From: JAGWRA01 sp035534615
GTDB lineage: Bacteria; Acidobacteriota; Vicinamibacteria; Vicinamibacterales; CAVVIG01
DNA length: 16,218 bases
Assembly: GCA_035534615.1 (NCBI GenBank)
Contig: DATLRO010000054.1
Coordinates: 1-16,218 of the forward strand
Reading direction: 5' to 3'
Part shown: positions 7,186-15,243 of the stretch, piece by piece
How positions within the stretch are numbered: the stretch's first letter is position 1
How the letters are laid out: each line of letters begins with the position of its first letter
The notes under the pieces: model-generated
Told to the model about the DNA's origin: nothing
The model's database searches: none
The model's input: only the letters and a program-made list of their open reading frames with translations
Program-made: the position numbers and the translations under genes

Positions 7186-8091
7186 CTATCGGGCCTGCAT
7201 CGCCCGGGTTTCGATCTGCGGGAGCGCCCCGAGCACGACATCGCCGACGATCTGCAGGCTGCGCGCGCTGACCTTGTCGAGCGTGTCGGCGGCGGTGTGC
7301 CACGGCGCGTAGTCGAGGTCGATGACGTCGACCGACGGGACGCCGGCCTGGAGGAACGGGATGTGGTCGTCCTCGATCTGCGTGTGCTGATCGAGGAAGT
7401 AGCTGCCCAGGCCCAGCCGGTGCGCCGTCTGCCAGATGATGTCGGTCAGCCAGGTGGTGGAATTGTCGTCGCGGGAGATGTCGAGGTTGCGATCGCCCAC
7501 CATGTCGATCAGGACCATCGCCTTGATCCGGCCGAGCGTGCCGTCCCGTCTGGCGGCGTCCACGAAGTGCTGGCTGCCATACGTGTGGTCGGTGCCGGTC
7601 CAGTGGACCATCGCTTCCTCGCCGTCGAAGAAGACCACCTGGATGGTCATCCGGTTGCGCCGGTGCTGCAGGTCGCGCGCGATCTCCAGCAGGAACGCGG
7701 CGCTCGAGCCGCCATCGTCGGCGCCGACGAAGCGGAACCGGCGCTCGAGCTTCGTGTCGTAGTGCCCGGTGATGAGCAGGCGGTCGGGTGACGCCCCGGG
7801 GATGGTGGCGATGATGTTCACCATGTGGATGGGGCCGATCGGCGTCCGGGCCAGGAACGGCTGCTCGCGGTAGCGGACGCCGGCCGCCTTGAGCTGGCGC
7901 TCGATGTAGCGGCGCGTCGCGGCCAGGGCGGACGAGCCGGCCGGCCGCGGCCCGAACGCCACGATGCGCGCGAGGTCGTGGTACGCGCGGCGGGAATTGA
8001 ACGCGACCGGCGCGGCCGGACGGGCCTGGATGGCCGCGCCGCCGAGCACGAGCGCTGCGAGCGTGGACAACGCGAGCGGAACGTGACGCAC
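7186..8091 (-). CDS. Secreted M28-family zinc enzyme, glutaminyl-peptide cyclotransferase-like
   Basis: The 301-residue protein begins with a Sec signal peptide (about residues 1-23) and has the M28 aminopeptidase fold. Zinc ligands expected of the glutaminyl cyclase branch are visible: D125 or D126 in GADDGGSSA, E158/E159 in FFDGEEA, and H265 in APWHTAADTLDKVS; ITGHYDTK and LIDMVGD are further family motifs. Single-zinc cyclases convert N-terminal Gln to pyroglutamate, but M28 aminopeptidases look similar; the WHTxxD ending and DGEEA favour the cyclase branch. The protein acts in the periplasm or outside. The start is GTG 8091, preceded by a good AGGAG (8096-8100). It lies 82 bases after gltA on the same strand, with a hairpin between them. 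Confidence 0.85.
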   Translation of the reverse strand: MRHVPLALSTLAALVLGGAAIQARPAAPVAFNSRRAYHDLARIVAFGPRPAGSSALAATRRYIERQLKAAGVRYREQPFLARTPIGPIHMVNIIATIPGASPDRLLITGHYDTKLERRFRFVGADDGGSSAAFLLEIARDLQHRRNRMTIQVVFFDGEEAMVHWTGTDHTYGSQHFVDAARRDGTLGRIKAMVLIDMVGDRNLDISRDDNSTTWLTDIIWQTAHRLGLGSYFLDQHTQIEDDHIPFLQAGVPSVDVIDLDYAPWHTAADTLDKVSARSLQIVGDVVLGALPQIETRAMQAR

Positions 8092-8100
8092 AGGACTCCT

Positions 8101-8127
8101 CGGGCCCGTTCGCGGTGAACCGGCCCG
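8101..8127 (-). promoter_or_regulatory. Hairpin adjoining the Shine-Dalgarno of the M28 gene
   Basis: Arms CGGGCC (8101-8106) and GGCCCG (8122-8127) pair over six bases, then after one mismatch GTTC (8108-8111) pairs with GAAC (8117-8120) around a five-base loop. The stem ends directly against the AGGAG at 8096-8100 in the transcript direction. It may mark the end of the gltA transcript or affect ribosome access; there is no U-tract. Confidence 0.4.
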
Positions 8128-8173
8128 ACGCGGAACGGCCGCATCGGGCCTTCCCCGGGCGGGGCGCCTCGAT

Positions 8174-9463
<1,290 letters not shown>

Positions 9464-9484
9464 AAGAAAACCGGGCGGAACGGA

Positions 9485-9502
9485 GTCACAGGGGTCACAG
9501 GG
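9485..9502. repeat. 9-bp tandem repeat upstream of gltA
   Basis: GTCACAGGG occurs twice head to tail (9485-9493 and 9494-9502), followed by a degenerate third unit. It lies 22 bases upstream of the gltA start within the yacG-gltA gap. It may be a simple-sequence slippage site or an operator-like direct repeat. Confidence 0.6.
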
Positions 9503-9540
9503 GGCACGGTCTGCGCGCGGCCACGCCTGCGGGCGACGGG

Positions 9541-9726
9541 CTACGGTTCGCGGGACGGCTCGTCCCCGCCTTCGGGGTCGGGCGCCGGCTCCGCCGGGAT
9601 GCGGTACTCGCCGCCGATCCACCGGGCCAGGTCGAGCCATTTGCAGCGCTCGCTGCAGAACGGCCGCCACGCCGGGTCAATCGGCCGGGTGCGACAGTAC
9701 ACGCACCGCGGGTCCGCGTCCCCCAT
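9541..9726 (-). CDS. yacG: YacG-type zinc-binding protein (DNA gyrase inhibitor family)
   Basis: The 61-residue product has the four-Cys zinc finger of YacG: C8 and C11 in CVYC, then C24 and C28 in PFCSERC, followed by the family's WLDLARWIGGEYRIP. E. coli YacG binds zinc and GyrB and inhibits gyrase; the same role here is a family-based inference. The acidic, Pro-rich tail is usual for the family. I choose ATG 9726; GTG 9729 is directly before it and would add one residue. A promoter-like TTGAAC/TAGAAT pair places the transcription start at this ATG, so the mRNA may be leaderless. gltA follows after 77 bases on the same strand. Confidence 0.88.
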   Translation of the reverse strand: MGDADPRCVYCRTRPIDPAWRPFCSERCKWLDLARWIGGEYRIPAEPAPDPEGGDEPSREP

Positions 9727-9732
9727 CACGCT

Positions 9733-9762
9733 ATTCTATGGTCCGGTCGTTCGAAGGTTCAA
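9733..9762 (-). promoter_or_regulatory. Sigma-70-like promoter, probably leaderless, for yacG
   Basis: On the minus strand TTGAAC (9762-9757, 4 of 6) and TAGAAT (9738-9733, 5 of 6) are 18 bases apart. Six bases separate the -10 from ATG 9726, putting the likely transcription start on its A. No Shine-Dalgarno is present. The same promoter could drive gltA as a second gene. Confidence 0.5.
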
Positions 9763-9843
9763 GCGCGGCGGCGATGTTCGCCACGGGCGAATGCCGCCCG
9801 CCGGGAGGGAGGGCCGGGCGGCGGGGCGCCGCCGGCGCCCCGC

Positions 9844-10542
9844 TCAGGACTTCGGGTCGATCGCCGCATGGTGCCGGACGTCGCGGGCCGACACCATGAA
9901 GATGACGTCCTCGGCGATGTTCGTGGCGTGGTCGCCGATCCGCTCGAGGTGCCGCGAAATCAGAATGAGGTCCAGCGACGGCTCAATCGTCCCCGGATCC
10001 TGCAGCATGAAGGTCAGGAGCTCCCGGAAGATCTGCGTCTTGAGCGCGTCCAGCCGGTCGTCCTCGTCCAGGACGTGCTGGGCGAGCGTCGTGTCGCGGC
10101 GCACGTAGGCGTCCAGCGCGTCCCGCAGCATCTGCTGCGCGATCGTGGCCATCCGCGGGATGTCGATGAGCCGCTTGACCGGCGGATGCAGGATGTAGCG
10201 CTTGGCCGCTTCCGCGATGTTGACCGCCAGGTCGCCCACCCGCTCGAGGTCGACGTTGATCTTGGCCGCGGCCATGATCGTGCGCAGGTCGACCGCCATC
10301 GGCTGGTGCAGCGCCAGCAGCGTGAAGCACCGGCTGTCGATCTCGATCTGCAGGGAATTGAGCGGCTCGTCGTTCCTGAGCACCTCGTCGAGCTGGCTCG
10401 GCAGGCGCTCGACCAGCCCCTGCACGACGCGCCGCACCTGCTCTTCGGCGAGGCCGCCCATCTCGAGGAGCCGCTTCTTGAGCTGGTCCAGACCCTCCTC
10501 GAAGTGCCGGACCACGCGCTCGACCGGTTCTGCTGGTTCCAC
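9844..10542 (-). CDS. phoU: Phosphate transport regulator PhoU
   Basis: The 232-residue protein has the two tandem three-helix PhoU domains, each with the metal-binding E-R-x-G-D signature: E100-R-V-G-D104 and E200-R-I-G-D204. PhoU links the PstSCAB transporter to the PhoR/PhoB two-component system and limits phosphate uptake. I choose GTG 10542 because GAGGA lies six bases upstream and because the fold begins just after it; the frame runs much further upstream but there it overlaps pstB and is not protein-like. It follows pstB by 95 bases, with a strong hairpin in the gap. Length is normal for the family. No phoR or phoB is visible in the window. Confidence 0.95.
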   Translation of the reverse strand: MEPAEPVERVVRHFEEGLDQLKKRLLEMGGLAEEQVRRVVQGLVERLPSQLDEVLRNDEPLNSLQIEIDSRCFTLLALHQPMAVDLRTIMAAAKINVDLERVGDLAVNIAEAAKRYILHPPVKRLIDIPRMATIAQQMLRDALDAYVRRDTTLAQHVLDEDDRLDALKTQIFRELLTFMLQDPGTIEPSLDLILISRHLERIGDHATNIAEDVIFMVSARDVRHHAAIDPKS

Positions 10543-10572
10543 GATTCGTCCTCGACTGGCGATGGGCCCCGC

Positions 10573-10597
10573 GGCGTCCGCAGGCCTGCGGAGCGCC
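10573..10597 (-). promoter_or_regulatory. Strong GC hairpin in the pstB-phoU gap
   Basis: A perfect 16-base palindrome TCCGCAGGCCTGCGGA (10577-10592) is extended by GGCG (10573-10576) pairing with CGCC (10594-10597) around one bulged base. It sits between two genes that are normally co-transcribed. There is no U-tract, so RNA processing, 3'-end protection of pstB mRNA or partial attenuation are as likely as termination. Confidence 0.5.
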
Positions 10598-10637
10598 GGT
10601 GCCGTGGCTCGAAACCGCGCGATCGGGCGGACCGGGA

Positions 10638-11543
<906 letters not shown>

Positions 11544-11836
11544 TCAGGCTCCAAGATGACGTCGCTCCCCGCAGGCCGACAGAGGTCGTGGCCGGTCCGG
11601 CCGGTGGCCCCGGTCAGGCGTCGGACGTGTCCCGGATGGCTGGTCGAACGGTTCGAAGGCGGAACGCGCCGGAATGAGCGGCCGTGGCCGGACGGATGCG
11701 GGGCCCAGCCGGCAGGCGACGGGATCTCCCTGCCGCCGCTGGTGCGTGAGCGACTTGCGGGCCGCGGGGGCTGCCGCAACCGGGTTCATGACCCTGCTAG
11801 GCTACCGGAGGGGCGTGGCTCGCGTGTTTCAGGCAG
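11544..11836 (-). other. Long leader region upstream of pstB
   Basis: No convincing gene lies in these 293 bases; the two overlapping minus-strand frames are Arg/Pro/Ser-rich shadows without domains. If the promoter just upstream is used, this would be an unusually long 5' untranslated leader. I could not find a Pho box (two CTGTCAT-like direct repeats) and recognise no known riboswitch. Confidence 0.4.
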
Positions 11837-11865
11837 GTTAAATCCCTGTTGCCTGTCCGTGACAA
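11837..11865 (-). promoter_or_regulatory. Sigma-70-like promoter for pstB-phoU
   Basis: On the minus strand TTGTCA (11865-11860, 5 of 6) and TTTAAC (11842-11837, 4 of 6) are separated by 17 bases. The -35 abuts the TAA of the small membrane gene, so this would start a separate pstB-phoU transcript at about position 11830. Confidence 0.45.
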
Positions 11866-12105
11866 TTACCCCCCTCCGGCCGGGGGACCGGTCGGCGCCG
11901 CCTGCGGCGGGGCATGCCGATCCCCCTTCAGGATCGAATACAGGAACAGCAGAATCCCGGCGCCGACCATCGGGCAGGCGAACACCAGGAACGCCACGAA
12001 GGCGAGCGGGTGGACGCCGATGAGCGAGACGGCCTGGATGAGCAGGCCGGCGGCAATCAGCAGGCCGGCGATACGCAGGCGGCGTTCGAGGGGTGAAATG
12101 GCCAT
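11866..12105 (-). CDS. Small two-helix membrane protein in the cytochrome operon
   Basis: The 79-residue product starts MAISPLERRLR, has two hydrophobic helices (about residues 12-30 and 34-59) and ends in a short Pro/Gly-rich tail after KGDRH. The positive residues at the N-terminus and after helix 2 suggest both ends face the cytoplasm. It begins five bases after the tetraheme cytochrome stop, which strongly suggests the same transcript, and it has no upstream Shine-Dalgarno, so it may depend on translational coupling. I recognise no family. A structural or assembly partner of the tetraheme membrane cytochrome is a reasonable guess from position only. The frame runs further upstream through the cytochrome gene, but that part is shadow. 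Confidence 0.7.
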   Translation of the reverse strand: MAISPLERRLRIAGLLIAAGLLIQAVSLIGVHPLAFVAFLVFACPMVGAGILLFLYSILKGDRHAPPQAAPTGPPAGGG

Positions 12106-12110
12106 GGGTC

Positions 12111-12743
12111 TTAGGACGTCGGCTTCCAGAAGGTCACGAGATTGAAGTCCTTGAGGTCGTGGACCGTGTCGTGACAGTTGCTGGACATGCAGGACAGGTG
12201 ATTCGACTTGATCTGCGCCATCATGCCGGGCGTCCGATGGTGCGGCGCGGCCTCCTCGAATTTGCGCATGCCGAGGTGGCAGTGCAGGCACTCCCGGTTG
12301 TTGAACGGCGTGTACAGCTTGATGTTTTCCGGCTTGGGCACGGTGCCGAGGTACTGGACGTACAGGTGCCGCAGGCCGCGGAACTTGGCCTGGTAGTCCC
12401 CGAACATCGTGTAGGTCGTATGGCACGTGAAGCAGGCCTGGTCGGTCGGCACCAGATGGTTCTGGAAGTGGACGGCCGGGATGAAGCTCGGGTCGTTCAC
12501 GTACAGGCTGCGGCCGTAATCGTGCATCACGTGGCACGACAGGCAGAAGGCGGTGGTCTTGGCCTTCTCCATGTGCTCGTTGAAGCCCTGGGTGGCGGCC
12601 ATCGCCGGCAGGATGAACAGCGCGATGAACGCGAGGATCTTGCCGCTGGTGGCGCGCGTCAGCGCCACGCGGAACGAGACGACGAGCGCCAGCAGGACGG
12701 TGACGCCGACGAAGATGAGTGACAGGACGGTATCGCCAGACAT
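12111..12743 (-). CDS. Membrane-anchored tetraheme cytochrome c, NapC/NirT/CymA-like
   Basis: The 210-residue protein carries four heme c sites: C67-x2-C70-H71 followed by V-M73 (the CxxCHxM pattern of NapC/NrfH heme 1), C104-x2-C107-H108, C152-x2-C155-H156, and C185-x4-C190-H191. The fourth is a CX4CH site, unusual for this family. Members oxidise quinol at the periplasmic face of the inner membrane and hand electrons to soluble or outer-membrane partners, as CymA does for Mtr. Two hydrophobic segments (about 5-28 and 35-52) precede the heme domain, where NapC has one. GAGG lies seven bases before ATG 12743. It follows the monoheme gene by 75 bases. A small Geobacter-like inner-membrane cytochrome is an alternative reading. 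Confidence 0.85.
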   Translation of the reverse strand: MSGDTVLSLIFVGVTVLLALVVSFRVALTRATSGKILAFIALFILPAMAATQGFNEHMEKAKTTAFCLSCHVMHDYGRSLYVNDPSFIPAVHFQNHLVPTDQACFTCHTTYTMFGDYQAKFRGLRHLYVQYLGTVPKPENIKLYTPFNNRECLHCHLGMRKFEEAAPHHRTPGMMAQIKSNHLSCMSSNCHDTVHDLKDFNLVTFWKPTS

Positions 12744-12772
12744 CGGCTCGCCTCGCAGGGATCGAAGACGCG

Positions 12773-12807
12773 GCGCGGGACCCGGGCCGCCGGGCCCGGG
12801 TCCGCGC
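12773..12807 (-). promoter_or_regulatory. Perfect 11-bp GC hairpin in the cytochrome operon
   Basis: GGACCCGGGCC (12778-12788) and GGCCCGGGTCC (12793-12803) pair perfectly around a GCCG loop, and four more pairs (12773-12776 with 12804-12807) form if G12777 is bulged. It sits in the 75-base gap between the monoheme stop and the tetraheme start. No U-tract follows on the minus strand. It could set unequal expression of the genes on either side by mRNA processing or partial termination. Confidence 0.6.
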
Positions 12808-12818
12808 GGCGCCTTCGG

Positions 12819-13187
12819 CTATTTGGCCAGGCTTCGGTAGTACTCGACCAGCGCCTTGATCTGGTCGGCGTTGAACTGCTTGGCGAACCCGTCCATGTTG
12901 GGCGCCTTGCCGTCGGTGACGACCTTGATCATCTCCGCCTCGGAGAGCTGCTTGATCGTCTCATGGACGTCCTTGACCTTCAGCTTCCTGCCTTTCAGGG
13001 TCTTGCCCCGACCGTCCTGGCCGTGGCAGACGGCGCAATTGTCGAGATAGTGATCCTGCGCGGTCGGGCCTGCTGCGGCGTCCACGCGGGCCGAGATCCC
13101 GGGCCCCTGCGCCAGGAGCAGGAGACCGGCGCCCGCGAGGGCGATGGTGCCGATGAGGCCGACGACCTTTCCGAACGACTCTGACAT
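12819..13187 (-). CDS. Periplasmic monoheme cytochrome c
   Basis: This 122-residue class I cytochrome c has one heme site, C51-A-V-C54-H55, with M98 in KAPNMDGF as the likely sixth ligand, and a C-terminal helix LVEYYRSLAK. An N-terminal hydrophobic stretch (about residues 8-28) is a signal peptide or an uncleaved anchor; without an obvious signal peptidase site before VDAAAGP, either is possible. I choose ATG 13187 because GGAGG lies five bases upstream; an upstream start at 13214 would add nine residues without a ribosome site. It lies 29 bases after the barrel gene and would shuttle electrons between the tetraheme protein and the decaheme conduit (inferred from position). Confidence 0.9.
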   Translation of the reverse strand: MSESFGKVVGLIGTIALAGAGLLLLAQGPGISARVDAAAGPTAQDHYLDNCAVCHGQDGRGKTLKGRKLKVKDVHETIKQLSEAEMIKVVTDGKAPNMDGFAKQFNADQIKALVEYYRSLAK

Positions 13188-13216
13188 GGTGTCCTCCACG
13201 CGCCGACGGTTCACGG

Positions 13217-15229
13217 TCAGAAACTCCGGGTCCAGCGGACCATCAGAATCCTGGCGCCGAAGTTGTTCAGCGGGTCGAGCGCTTCGATGTAATAGGTGCG
13301 TTCCAGATCGACGGACAGGCGGCCGAGCTTCGGAAACTCATAGTACACGGTTCCCGTCGCATAGGGGAAGCTCAACGGTCCGTAGAGCGGCTGCTCGCCG
13401 GTGATCGTCCCCTCGCCGGTCGTCCGCACGTAGTTGCCGGCGAAGCTGAAGCCCAGGCGTTTGGTCGCCTTCCCCGAGAAGCCGGCCTGCCAGACGCGGT
13501 CGATCGTCTGGTCGACGATCGTCACGTTGAGCGGGGGTGTCCCGCGGATGAAACTGACCGACCCGGTGGCGTACAGGCTGTCGTAGCTCAGCCCGCCGAA
13601 GACCGCGAACCGGTCGTTCAGCGTGTAGGTCGCCACGAGGGAGTTGTTGCGGATGCGGTTCTTGTAGTCGGTCGCATCCAGGCTGGAGCTCCGGACATCG
13701 ACGGTGTCCTCGATCGACAGCTGGTCGATCGGGTGGATCCGGACGACGAAGTGCGAGCCGATGTTGGTCTCCGGCGTGATCGCGGTGTACGACGTGTCGT
13801 TGCTGATCGCGTCGAAGGTCCCGCGGATGCTGAAGACCGACGAGGGCGTGTAGGAGGCGCTGACGATCGGCCAGAAGGTGTTGATCGTCTTCGTGGTCGT
13901 CGGATCCACCACGCCGTCCTGGAGCACCTGCACGTCGTTGTGCAGGTACTGGACGCCGGCACGGATGAGCAGCTGCTCGTTCGGCAGGAATTCCAGGTCG
14001 GCTTCGACCTGGTGCCGGTGCTCCCGCCACTGGTTGGTCGTGACGCCGGTGCTCAGCGTCGAGTTGAACAGGCTCTCGAATGTCCCGGTCGCGTTGATGG
14101 CCGTGTTCGTGTACCGGTAGTCGATCAGCACGTTCATCCAGCCGGTGGCGTCGTAGGTGATGCCCTGCGTGACGATGTGCGTCGGCTCGGTGTCGTCCGT
14201 CCGCGTGTTCAGCGAGAGCGTGTACGGCAGGTACTTCGATCCCGACGCCGCGCTGCCGTTGTAGGCCGCGTCGAGGCTCGCCGGCCCGCTGTAGCGGTAG
14301 AAGGTGTAGCCGCCGCGCCACGTGACCTTGGGCTCCAGCCTGCCTTCGTAGGAGAACTCGCTCACGGGGGTCGTCAGCTTGCGCGAGTCCTGATAGGAGC
14401 CGGCGGTCAGCAGCTGGAACGCGGTCGTCGGATCGTCGATGTTGATGCTCTGCTGCGGCGACGTCAGGTTGTTGGCCGAGACGGCGTCGAGGAACGTCTG
14501 GTAGCCGACGCGGTAGTGGAAGTTCCAGTTCCGCAGCGTGTAGTCCAGCGTCCCCACGTAGCGGCTGGCGTTCTCGGTGAGCGGCGCCGCGATCTGGTAC
14601 GGGTTCCCGCGGGCGAACGTCCCCCAGCTGCTCGGCGACCCGAAGAAGTCGGGGGTCCGCGTGGTGATGTTCATCCCCTGCCGGTTCGAATGGTAGAACT
14701 CGAAGCCGACCCGCAGGTCGTTGGTTGCGTGCAGCACGAAGTTGGCCGAGCCCATGTTCCGGACGGTATCCCAGGCATGGCTCGTCGTCAGGCCGTTGAA
14801 GCCGCTCGGCGAGGTCGCCGTGCTCTGATCCCAGAAGTAGTCGCTCTGGCGCCAGGTCACCCGGAGATCGTAGAGCTGGTCCTTGCGGGCGGTGAACTGG
14901 ATGGTCGGAAAGGGATCGCCGCCCAGGCCGCTGGCCGAGATCGAGAACGTGTCGGCGAAGAGGTTCTTGCCCTGCGGCGCCCGGGCGAACAGGTTGAAGT
15001 CCACCAGGCGCGGGCCGTTGCCGAGGTTGAACAGCTCCCGGTACATCTCGTCGCGGCCGGTCACGCTGGTCGCGCGGTAGCCGACGCTCGCCGATCCCTC
15101 CACCTGGAAGCCGGCCCAGCTGAGCCCCGCCGACGGCTGATCGCTCTGGGCGCGGGCCGCCGCCGGCGTCGCCAGCAGCGCGGCCAGCGCCAGGGCCGGG
15201 ACGACAGCGAGTGAGGATTGATGTCGCAT
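13217..15229 (-). CDS. Outer-membrane beta-barrel of a porin-cytochrome conduit (MtrB/PioB-like)
   Basis: The 670-residue protein has a Sec signal peptide (about residues 1-28, ending AAARAQ) and then a long series of alternating-pattern strands with short turns and longer Asn/Thr/Ser-rich loops, finishing WTRSF with the C-terminal Phe typical of outer-membrane barrels. Length and position next to a decaheme cytochrome match MtrB, PioB and DmsF, the pore that holds MtrA-type cytochromes across the outer membrane. Early conserved-looking text is DEMYRELFNLGNGPRLVDFNLF. I see no Cys in the mature protein, so the N-terminal CxxC known in Shewanella MtrB is absent. GGGAGGA lies seven bases before ATG 15229; the upstream open frame overlaps the decaheme gene and is shadow. 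Barrel call is firm; MtrB homology rests partly on context. Confidence 0.75.
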   Translation of the reverse strand: MRHQSSLAVVPALALAALLATPAAARAQSDQPSAGLSWAGFQVEGSASVGYRATSVTGRDEMYRELFNLGNGPRLVDFNLFARAPQGKNLFADTFSISASGLGGDPFPTIQFTARKDQLYDLRVTWRQSDYFWDQSTATSPSGFNGLTTSHAWDTVRNMGSANFVLHATNDLRVGFEFYHSNRQGMNITTRTPDFFGSPSSWGTFARGNPYQIAAPLTENASRYVGTLDYTLRNWNFHYRVGYQTFLDAVSANNLTSPQQSINIDDPTTAFQLLTAGSYQDSRKLTTPVSEFSYEGRLEPKVTWRGGYTFYRYSGPASLDAAYNGSAASGSKYLPYTLSLNTRTDDTEPTHIVTQGITYDATGWMNVLIDYRYTNTAINATGTFESLFNSTLSTGVTTNQWREHRHQVEADLEFLPNEQLLIRAGVQYLHNDVQVLQDGVVDPTTTKTINTFWPIVSASYTPSSVFSIRGTFDAISNDTSYTAITPETNIGSHFVVRIHPIDQLSIEDTVDVRSSSLDATDYKNRIRNNSLVATYTLNDRFAVFGGLSYDSLYATGSVSFIRGTPPLNVTIVDQTIDRVWQAGFSGKATKRLGFSFAGNYVRTTGEGTITGEQPLYGPLSFPYATGTVYYEFPKLGRLSVDLERTYYIEALDPLNNFGARILMVRWTRSF

Positions 15230-15243
15230 GTCAGTGTCCTCCC

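Noticed and set aside
7009..7791. 260-codon plus-strand frame opposite the M28 gene
   Set aside because: It begins in the REP-like repeat and then mirrors the M28 gene; no motif is seen.
11544..11865. Pho box upstream of pstB
   Set aside because: I looked for two CTGTCAT-like repeats 11 bases apart on both strands; only a single TTGTCA, better read as a -35, is present.
11869..11890. Possible terminator at the end of the small membrane gene (CCCCC and GGGGG arms around 11870-11887)
   Set aside because: The stem is short, lies within the coding end, and is followed by GTAATTG rather than a U-tract, so I cannot support it as a terminator.
13733..15214. 493-codon open frame antisense to the barrel gene
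   Set aside because: Composition is Arg/Val/Gly-rich without any domain; the opposite strand encodes a signal peptide and regular barrel strands ending in Phe.
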